Source of the DNA: Microcaldota archaeon
GTDB lineage: Archaea; Micrarchaeota; Micrarchaeia; Micrarchaeales; Micrarchaeaceae
DNA length: 15,182 nucleotides
NCBI GenBank assembly: GCA_021834785.1
Contig: JAKBRJ010000016.1
Span: 1 to 15,182 of the forward strand
Direction: 5' to 3'
The position numbers and the translations under genes were made by a program. The number at the start of each line of letters is the position of its first letter. Position 1 is the stretch's first letter. The notes under the pieces were generated by a model, which was not told where the DNA came from, ran no database searches, and saw only the letters and a list, made by a program, of their open reading frames with translations. Below are positions 6,213 to 11,975 of this stretch, piece after piece.

Positions 6213-6881
6213 TCAAATACGTCTGTTGTGCGTTTTGCGCCTGTAGTGCATTTCGTTTGAATAAAGCCTAAAGAGATCTATCCTTCTGCTCGCGTTCCTG
6301 AGCAGAAAATCGGTCATTTTTATAGAGTAGACGCTGCCCCTGTAGATGTTTTTGGCAACGAACTTCATCCCGAAGTCTGTAGCCCTTTTGACTGCTACCT
6401 GAGTAATGGCATTCGTTATCCTTTCGGTAAAAAAGACACCGCTTCTTGCAAAATCATAGACAGCATCGTAGAAAGATTCATCAAGCATCGCTGCGGCATC
6501 TGTATCGGTTATATCGGGATGCGTTACTGTCTCGACGAAATACATCTTGTACCTGCCTTTCCTCTCTAGAGAGTATATCTTATCTGCAGTTATTTCGTTA
6601 TCAACCATAAGGCCCTTCCTTGCTTTTTTAAACAGTTCTTCTTCCAGAGCTACGAAGTGCCAATAGCCAAGTATGTTCAGGTTTGCGTCTACAAGATACC
6701 TTGACGAATACGGGCTTTTCTCGAAAACCGGCACCCAATTCTCCTGAGTCCCCTCCTCCTCTTTTGTTATGCCTTTCATATCAGCATAGTCTAGATAGAT
6801 TAGACGTTTCAGAAGAGACCCATAGCTGTATTTACGGCTCAGAAACGGGTGATATGGAACTATTGCAAGGGTTTCAAGCAT
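6213..6881 (-). CDS. orphan protein, possibly acyltransferase-like
   Basis: A 222-residue protein. The middle segment NLNILGYWHFVALEEE followed by FKKARKGLMVDNEITADKI resembles uncharacterised proteins sometimes placed near the GNAT fold, where a residue block on self-display and 'GYWHFVPL' is followed by an acidic 'D-x-E-I' motif. I recall this only as a pattern, so the assignment is weak. The C-terminus is very basic (RRIDLFRLYSNEMHYRRK then THNRRI), which could bind nucleic acid. There is no signal peptide or membrane segment. The ATG at 6881 is supported by an AAATATAAC box about 20 bases upstream, compatible with a leaderless start. Confidence 0.6.
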   Translation of the reverse strand: MLETLAIVPYHPFLSRKYSYGSLLKRLIYLDYADMKGITKEEEGTQENWVPVFEKSPYSSRYLVDANLNILGYWHFVALEEELFKKARKGLMVDNEITADKIYSLERKGRYKMYFVETVTHPDITDTDAAAMLDESFYDAVYDFARSGVFFTERITNAITQVAVKRATDFGMKFVAKNIYRGSVYSIKMTDFLLRNASRRIDLFRLYSNEMHYRRKTHNRRI

Positions 6882-6959
6882 GATATCCCGGTTAAGTTAT
6901 ATTTGGCAGGGCTATGATTATACATGGTGCAAAATATAAAAGGCTTTATCGTCTGTAAA

Positions 6960-7035
6960 GGGGATGCGCTTTATTGGCGCAGCCAGGTATACTATGCCAA
7001 TGTTTTTTACAATCTTTTTTCCAGAGCTACTTTAT
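6960..7035 (-). pseudogene. fossil copy of a GNAT gene 3' end and flank
   Basis: On the minus strand this segment encodes DKVALEKRL-stop, matching the last residues DQVVLEKRL-stop of the GNAT at 2190-2645. The similarity continues without gaps for about 43 bases past the stop: positions 6960-7002 align with 2143-2185, and the end sequence ACTATGCCAATG is identical in both. An in-frame TAG four codons before the conserved tail shows that it is not translated. It lies directly downstream of the second GNAT gene (stop at 7059), whose own C-terminus (DYILWEKQLK) is different. It is most simply the residue of a recombined or replaced paralogue. Confidence 0.65.
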
Positions 7036-7058
7036 CTATGTAAGCCTAAGTGCATGCT

Positions 7059-7670
7059 TTACTTTAGCTGCTTTTCCCAAAGTATGTAATCCTGACCGAA
7101 CCAGTGCTTTTCGAGCTTTCCTATTCTCCGCGCACCGAAGTTTGCCTCGAGCGCAATGGCCTGGTAGTTGCTGGCCCTAGAATCGCCCCAGATTTTCCTA
7201 ACACCATGGCTTATTGCCAGTTTCTCTGCAAAATTGTGCATGCGCTTGGCTATTCCCTGCTTTTTATAGCGCTTATTGACAAGAACCCATTCAAACGTCA
7301 TTATAGACCTATCTGCAGAATCAAAGGAAGTCCAAAGACATCCCACAAGCTCGGCACCCTTTAGCGCCAGGACCGCAAAGCCCCCTCCTTTCACTATGCC
7401 GAGCATGTAAGCTAAAGATACATGCGACGAATAGGTCTGCCTTGCTACGCTGCTGTAATGAGAGGCCTTAAGAATCTCCTTCTTTGCAAAAGGTACAAGA
7501 ATTTTTACGTCGGATCTTGTTGCGCGCCTGACCTTTATTTCATTAACCGGATCAAAATTATTTTTCTGTGACATCCTACCACTTATAAGCGATGCAGATT
7601 TCCTTGCATTTTGTACCATCTGTTCATACTTATATATGCTATTCGTTTTAATCTTTGCTGTCGCTTTCAT
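7059..7670 (-). CDS. GNAT-family N-acetyltransferase
   Basis: A 203-residue frame whose GNAT domain runs from about residue 45 (IKVRRATRSDVKILVPFAKK) to the end. Motif A is FEWVLVNKRYKKQGIAKRM, with K136-x-x-G139-x-A141 in place of the usual Q/R-x-x-G-x-G/A. Motif B is NYQAIALEANFGARRIG. It belongs to a different subfamily from the GNAT at 2190. The acceptor is unknown. The start is uncertain: a TATATA box at 7631-7636 lies inside the frame and would favour the internal ATG at 7574, which has GTGGT upstream and begins close to the domain. The first 32 residues may therefore be untranslated. It is divergent from the EamA gene and followed by the fossil GNAT tail. Confidence 0.8.
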   Translation of the reverse strand: MKATAKIKTNSIYKYEQMVQNARKSASLISGRMSQKNNFDPVNEIKVRRATRSDVKILVPFAKKEILKASHYSSVARQTYSSHVSLAYMLGIVKGGGFAVLALKGAELVGCLWTSFDSADRSIMTFEWVLVNKRYKKQGIAKRMHNFAEKLAISHGVRKIWGDSRASNYQAIALEANFGARRIGKLEKHWFGQDYILWEKQLK

Positions 7671-7694
7671 CCAAAGTATTTAGGTCCTGCAATC

Positions 7695-7763
7695 CCCTCA
7701 GAGGCACTGTTCATAGAAGCTATTATGCATTGATATGTGGAGTGCCCTGCGATGCTCTGAGGG
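7695..7763. ncRNA. nested inverted repeat, possible structured RNA
   Basis: CCCTCAGAG at 7695-7703 pairs perfectly with CTCTGAGGG at 7755-7763. Immediately inside, GCACT at 7704-7708 pairs with AGTGC at 7741-7745, leaving a 9-base bulge on one side, and an ATAG-AAG-CTAT hairpin sits in the loop. This gives a long two-part stem within 69 bases of divergent intergenic DNA. It could be a small RNA or a DNA-level element; I match it to no known class. If the EamA TATA box at about 7807-7816 is used, it is not in that message's leader. Confidence 0.35.
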
Positions 7764-7793
7764 TCTCTCATCGTGCCTGCGCAAATGTATTTA

Positions 7794-7817
7794 GGCACTT
7801 GTGCCATAATTTTTATG
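7794..7817 (+). promoter_or_regulatory. EamA promoter with adjoining palindrome
   Basis: GGCACTTGTGCC at 7794-7805 is an inverted repeat directly abutting the TATA-like CATAATTTTTATG at 7805-7817. The predicted start site near 7837 leaves a 12-base leader before the ATG at 7849. A palindrome beside the BRE/TATA position is a typical place for an archaeal repressor or activator site. Confidence 0.4.
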
Positions 7818-7848
7818 AAGCCAGAAATTCCACATACTGCGCGATTGT

Positions 7849-8688
7849 ATGTTTTACCTGTATCTTGCCGGTCTTACCGCAGTGCTGTGGTCCATTTCCG
7901 GAATAATAATAAAAAGGATATCCTCCAGGTTAGGGAATCTTTTTGCAACCGCACTGGTAGGCGTTGGAAACGTAATAGTCCTTTCTATAGTTGTATTATT
8001 TTTGGGCAATCTGAACATAACCCCTTTCGCTGCCGAACTAAGTTTGGTGAGTGGCGTAATAACTGGCTTCGGTTATATCCTGTTCTACAAATCCCTCGAA
8101 AAGCAGCAAGCCTCAAACACCTATTCAACAATAGAAATACAAGTAGTGATATTGTTTCTTTATGGCGTCCTAGTGCTTGGCGAAGCAGTAAGCCCTAAGG
8201 ATATATTCGGGATAATCATCATAGCACTTGGCACGTTCGCAGTCTCTATCGAAAAAGCAAAATTTAACCATGGCCTTTTGCCTGCAATCGCCGCTCAGGT
8301 TTTTTGGGCTTTTGGCTGGATCTTCTTAACGTATCCAATATCAGTCACTCAAAACCACATATTGCCCAACTTGATAAGCTTTATGGCTGTTCTGGCATTG
8401 GTTTGCCTTATACTGTTAGCCCGTAGGAAGAGCCAAAAACCTGACACAGCACAAAGCAAAAAGGATGTACCTATAGGCATAACTGCAGGGCTTTTTTCAG
8501 GATCCGGGAATGCGATATACTCGCTACTGATATATTTCAAGGATCTTGCCCTAAGTGCACCAATATCTAATACGACACCTATAATAATAGCAGTAATTGC
8601 GCACTTCGTCTACAAGGAAAAACTGAGCCTGATTCAATTGCTTGGAATAATAGCTGTTGTTTCTGGCGCAGTGATACTGGGGATATAA
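7849..8688 (+). CDS. EamA-family (DMT superfamily) transporter
   Basis: A 279-residue integral membrane protein with ten predicted helices, roughly at residues 2-24, 32-55, 61-82, 92-113, 117-133, 141-165, 170-190, 207-228, 237-258 and 260-279. It shows the two-fold EamA repeat: the pattern before and after the short hydrophilic loop at about 191-206 (ARRKSQKPDTAQSKKD), with LGEAVSPKDIFGIIIIALG in the first half and YKEKLSLIQLLGIIAVVSG in the second, is the family hallmark. DMT proteins move small metabolites such as amino acids, nucleotide precursors or sugars; the substrate is not predictable. The length is typical. It is transcribed alone, divergent from the GNAT gene and convergent with the EEP gene. 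Confidence 0.85.
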   Translation: MFYLYLAGLTAVLWSISGIIIKRISSRLGNLFATALVGVGNVIVLSIVVLFLGNLNITPFAAELSLVSGVITGFGYILFYKSLEKQQASNTYSTIEIQVVILFLYGVLVLGEAVSPKDIFGIIIIALGTFAVSIEKAKFNHGLLPAIAAQVFWAFGWIFLTYPISVTQNHILPNLISFMAVLALVCLILLARRKSQKPDTAQSKKDVPIGITAGLFSGSGNAIYSLLIYFKDLALSAPISNTTPIIIAVIAHFVYKEKLSLIQLLGIIAVVSGAVILGI

Positions 8689-8778
8689 GTTTTTACAGGT
8701 TCAAGCATTGAGCTCAGATAGCTAGGATACTACATGTACGATGAAGCGACTTATTGCCCTATTTTTCTGTTTTGGCTT

Positions 8779-9480
8779 TCACACTATTTCCGCGACAAGA
8801 GAACTGTGATCAGAGAGGCCCCTATTTATGCATTCCAGGCTTTTGAATTTCAGACCTTTAGGAAGCATTATGTAATCGAAGGTATTGCCTTCAGACGGAA
8901 AGGAGACATATTTCTTCAAAGCATATGAAAGCGTGTAATCCTTTGGAACCATCGGCAATATGTTTTCAGGGTACATGTTGAAGTCCCCAACTATTATTGG
9001 TTTGATATTTACTCTTTTAATATATTCTAATACTTCAGTCATATGGAGCTTACTGAAAACGTCATTGTTTGAGAAGTGTACAACAATTAAGTCCATGGGT
9101 GGCTTAGACATTATCCTTGCTTTCATTACGCCGCGGTAATGCTTGTCATCCTGACGGCGCTTCAGCCTCCTTTTCACTATATCTGTAAGAGCATACCTAG
9201 ATAGTATTGCATCCCCTGCCCTAGCTCTCCTGTCTCCCACCCATTGTGGGCTTTCTCTTTGCAGATTACCCGACAAATAGAAGGCACAATGGCTTAGGCC
9301 TGTTGCCCTGGCAATCTGCTTGGCTTGATTATCGCCATACCTGTTGTACTTCGCGTCATCCATTACTTCTTCGAGTGTGACAATGTCGGGTTTCTGCTCT
9401 TTAATGAAATCTACTATTTTGGGCATGCGTGTATCCCAGTCGTTATAAAGAGCTATATTGAGATCAAGCAGTTTCAGCAT
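8779..9480 (-). CDS. endonuclease/exonuclease/phosphatase (EEP) family protein
   Basis: A 233-residue EEP-fold metal-dependent phosphoesterase. Active-site elements appear in order: N8 in LLDLNI, the metal-binding E38 in PDIVTLEEV, H135 in LIVVHFS, D166 and N168 in IIVGDFNM, D202 in FDYIML, and the terminal D224-H225 in LSDHSSLVAEI. Family members cleave DNA, RNA, phospholipid or inositol phosphates. The protein lacks a signal peptide and is small, so an intracellular nuclease or phosphatase is likely. The frame opens with TTG at 9489, but I chose ATG at 9480 because the TTAATAAAAA element at 9508-9517 predicts a start site near 9487. It converges on the EamA gene. Confidence 0.85.
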   Translation of the reverse strand: MLKLLDLNIALYNDWDTRMPKIVDFIKEQKPDIVTLEEVMDDAKYNRYGDNQAKQIARATGLSHCAFYLSGNLQRESPQWVGDRRARAGDAILSRYALTDIVKRRLKRRQDDKHYRGVMKARIMSKPPMDLIVVHFSNNDVFSKLHMTEVLEYIKRVNIKPIIVGDFNMYPENILPMVPKDYTLSYALKKYVSFPSEGNTFDYIMLPKGLKFKSLECINRGLSDHSSLVAEIV

Positions 9481-9507
9481 ATTGATCAAAATTAGTATGC
9501 AGTCCAG

Positions 9508-9538
9508 TTAATAAAAACTTTCGTATTAGCAGGTGCTA
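9508..9538. promoter_or_regulatory. EEP promoter and adjacent palindrome
   Basis: Minus-strand TTTTTATTAA (9517-9508) is the TATA box for the EEP gene. Ten bases further upstream lies TAGCAGGTGCTA at 9527-9538, a 5-base inverted repeat with a two-base centre, in the divergent region shared with the methyltransferase gene. Confidence 0.4.
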
Positions 9539-9599
9539 GAACTTCATTCTGCGTTCTCTCTAACTCTCCTTCCTGCATTTTCGTAGAAGGCTAAATGGA

Positions 9600-9643
9600 T
9601 TTATTTTTAAAGTTTTATGTTGTAGCAACAAGAGAAGTGTTGC
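9600..9643 (+). promoter_or_regulatory. methyltransferase promoter with inverted repeat at the start site
   Basis: TTTATTTTTAAA at 9600-9611 is the TATA box. GCAACA at 9625-9630 and TGTTGC at 9638-9643 form a perfect inverted repeat with a 7-base spacer, ending one base before the ATG. The predicted start site near 9630 falls within it, so it is better placed as a protein-binding operator than as an RNA hairpin. Confidence 0.4.
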
Positions 9644-9644
9644 A

Positions 9645-10373
9645 ATGAAAAAGTTAGATTATGATGCAATAGCCGATTATTATGATACTGTAGAATCTAA
9701 TGATGAAAGCATGGAAAATGCTATAGATGTTATCTTAAAACGAAATGGATCTAATACTGTTTTAGACATGAGTGCTGGAACTGGAAAGCAAAGCATTTTT
9801 TTGGCAAGAAAGGGTTATGAGGTAACTGCCAATGACATAAATGCAAAAATGCTTGGATTTGCTAAAAAAAAGGCAACGTTATCAAATCTAAAAATACGCT
9901 TTCATGTTGGCAATATGTGCTCTATAAACTTGGGCCAATTTGACGCGGCCATATCAATGTATAATTCGATAGGCCACCTAAGCACACACGAATTTCGAGA
10001 AATGCTTTTAAACATACATAAGCACCTCAACCCCAATGGGGTTTACATATTCGATATATTGGATAGAAAATTTGCCGAAAATGAACTGCCCAAACACGAA
10101 CTGATAGGCACGGCCAAGGTCATTGGCGGGATGAAACTTGTCATTTTTATTAAATACACGCTTAACGGTGGAATGCTGCGTGTATTTCAGAGACTGATAG
10201 TACAAAAAGGCCTTGAGGAAATGAAAGAAGCGAAACAATCCTGGGATATGAGGGTTTATTACAAAGAAGAGCTTGAAAAATTAATAGTAGGAGCTGGCTT
10301 TAAGGTTATGGCTGACGAGAGCAGGATATGGAAAAGCAAAGGCTCGAATTTTATAGTAGCAAGAAAGCTTTAG
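9645..10373 (+). CDS. class I SAM-dependent methyltransferase
   Basis: A 242-residue Rossmann-fold methyltransferase. It opens with LDYDAIADYYDTV, common in this family, then motif I VLDMSAGTGKQS with D41-x-S-x-G45-x-G47, the ribose-binding acidic residue D64 in EVTANDIN, motif II FHVGNMCSI, motif IV FDAAISMYNSIGHL and a C-terminal beta hairpin GAGFKVMADES. The cofactor is S-adenosylmethionine; the acceptor is unknown and may be a small molecule. The DNA is visibly more AT-rich than its neighbours, with many AAA, AAT and TTA codons, suggesting recent acquisition. The ATG follows a short leader from the TATA box at 9600-9611. It converges, with a 19-base gap, on the radical SAM gene. Confidence 0.85.
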   Translation: MKKLDYDAIADYYDTVESNDESMENAIDVILKRNGSNTVLDMSAGTGKQSIFLARKGYEVTANDINAKMLGFAKKKATLSNLKIRFHVGNMCSINLGQFDAAISMYNSIGHLSTHEFREMLLNIHKHLNPNGVYIFDILDRKFAENELPKHELIGTAKVIGGMKLVIFIKYTLNGGMLRVFQRLIVQKGLEEMKEAKQSWDMRVYYKEELEKLIVGAGFKVMADESRIWKSKGSNFIVARKL

Positions 10374-10392
10374 CAGGCCTGGCCGCACCGTT

Positions 10393-11784
10393 TCACTCGA
10401 GGACTGCAGCCTTTATATATTCGGCTAGGGCCTCCCGCCTTGCGTTGCATAGCTCCTCGGATTCGCCTCCAATATCCATTTTATCGTAATGGGAAAACGA
10501 TTCCTTGGCACATCCTCCGCCGCATTTTACCGGACATTCCCTGCAATTATCAAGATTAAGTATATAACGCTTATTTGCGAAGTCAGTTACCTTTTTGTAG
10601 TCAACGTCTACTTCAAAATCAGACCCGTGCCCGTTAATCGTGCCTACCTTGAATATTGGAAGCGGATCGTCACAGGAGTAAAAGTTGTTGTCAGGACCAA
10701 GAGCAAGCATATAACCTGCCATGAAACCGCAGCCGTAGCAGGCCATGGACCAATTGTCGCTTGCAGGGAGAACCCTCGAATTGATATTTATTCCGTGCCT
10801 CTTTCCGTACGCTATGGCCTTTGCTACATTCCGTGCAAAAAGCGACATGTTCAAAGGTTTTATATTATTAACTGCCCTGCCGCTGATCTCTACAGGTTGT
10901 ATGCCTATTACGTCAAATCCAAGTTCATGGAGATAGTCAACGCTTTCCAGTATGTAATCCTCCATCCCGCCACATATTGTAGCCCTTACGGTAGCCAAGT
11001 CCCCAAGTCTGCCATATTTCTTTATTTCGTTTATTGTCTTAAGCACTTCATTCGAGGAACCGGTTCCGTTGGACATTGGCCTGTTCGTATCCTGGAACTT
11101 CGGCAGACCGTCGAACGATATTTGTATTTTTATGTTGTGCTCGACCAGGTATTTTACTATTTCTTCTCTCCTTGAAAAATAAACCCCATTTGTTACTATT
11201 TCCACTTTTGTCTTTTCGGTGTCAATGCCAGAAACTATCTTTTTTATGTTGGAAAAAGCCATTGTTGGTTCCCCCCACCCGAACAGGGTTATCCTGGCTG
11301 GCTTGAAATAGTTTATCGCATATAAGGCAGTATTCGGGTCCAGCTCCTGCTTGAGGCCGGAGACGTTTTTCTGCTTCTCTATTTCAGTGCTTTCTCCCCC
11401 AAAAGCAAAACAGTACCTGCACCTGAGGTTGCATGCAGTCGAGACTATCACTGAGAGCTCTTTTATTTTTGTTGCATCTATATTGGGTTTGAATGAAAGC
11501 ACTTCATTTTCGGAATAATTCAAATTTATCTGCGGTGCATCGTACAGGAACGAGCCTATGAGAGCCTCCATACCTTTTATGTTTGAATTTACTATGTGGT
11601 TATTTCTTACAAATTCGTATTCTTCCCTTGTTAGCGTAGCAGTAACGTTTCCCGCAGGCGTATACGCACAGATGCTGTCTTCGCCAAGATTGAAAAAATA
11701 AAGCTGCGGATTTATCTTGCGTGGGAAATTCTTTGCAGAGGTCTTACGGATCTCTCCCAGATTCACTAGACTTATTTGTTTCAT
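10393..11784 (-). CDS. radical SAM/SPASM protein, likely peptide maturase
   Basis: A 463-residue radical SAM enzyme. Residues 1-100 form an N-terminal beta-rich domain (QLYFFNLGEDSICAYTP followed by NVTATLTREEYEF) like that on RiPP maturases. The 4Fe-4S cluster motif is C118-x3-C122-x2-C125 in STACNLRCRYC, and the SAM-binding GGE-like motif is FGWGEPT (168-174). The C-terminal SPASM domain for auxiliary Fe-S clusters has C349, C352, C371 (in PDNNFYSC), then C414-x2-C417-x3-C421-x3-C425 in CRECPVKCGGGC, and C446. SPASM proteins act on peptides or proteins (sactipeptide, PqqE or anSME types). Its start overlaps by ATGA the -1 frame continuing from the Fic gene, so translation is probably coupled. 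A Cys-tailed peptide gene lies two genes upstream. Confidence 0.9.
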   Translation of the reverse strand: MKQISLVNLGEIRKTSAKNFPRKINPQLYFFNLGEDSICAYTPAGNVTATLTREEYEFVRNNHIVNSNIKGMEALIGSFLYDAPQINLNYSENEVLSFKPNIDATKIKELSVIVSTACNLRCRYCFAFGGESTEIEKQKNVSGLKQELDPNTALYAINYFKPARITLFGWGEPTMAFSNIKKIVSGIDTEKTKVEIVTNGVYFSRREEIVKYLVEHNIKIQISFDGLPKFQDTNRPMSNGTGSSNEVLKTINEIKKYGRLGDLATVRATICGGMEDYILESVDYLHELGFDVIGIQPVEISGRAVNNIKPLNMSLFARNVAKAIAYGKRHGININSRVLPASDNWSMACYGCGFMAGYMLALGPDNNFYSCDDPLPIFKVGTINGHGSDFEVDVDYKKVTDFANKRYILNLDNCRECPVKCGGGCAKESFSHYDKMDIGGESEELCNARREALAEYIKAAVLE

Positions 11785-11975
11785 ATTTTGCGCCTGTTTT
11801 TGTCTTTATCTACCCTTAAGAGGGGCATGCCACGTTTTTCAGACGATATGGCCATGCCTATCCTTTCCCTCAATGACATTAAAGCTTCCGTAGTCAATTC
11901 CCTGTCCGCATACTGTTCCATGCGGAAAAGTTTTTCTCGCACAGCAATAAAAAATCTGTCCCGAATCTGTTTTTT
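11781..11975 (-). CDS. -1 frame continuation of the Fic gene (or small overlapping gene)
   Basis: After the A7 tract in the Fic gene the -1 frame is open for 64 codons to a TGA that overlaps the radical SAM ATG as ATGA. It encodes a charged, helix-forming sequence (IRDRFFIAVREKLFRM, then EQYADRELTTEALMSLRERI) with a basic end, VDKDKNRRKI. In contrast the zero frame ends 24 residues after the tract with composition unlike the rest of the protein. Three readings are possible: programmed -1 frameshifting at A AAA AAC (11975-11969), a single-base indel (biological or from sequencing) in the homopolymer, or a separate small gene starting at ATG 11921 (46 residues) or GTG 11942. I favour the first two because the tail reads as a natural C-terminus. 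Confidence 0.55.
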   Translation of the reverse strand, partial: KKQIRDRFFIAVREKLFRMEQYADRELTTEALMSLRERIGMAISSEKRGMPLLRVDKDKNRRKI

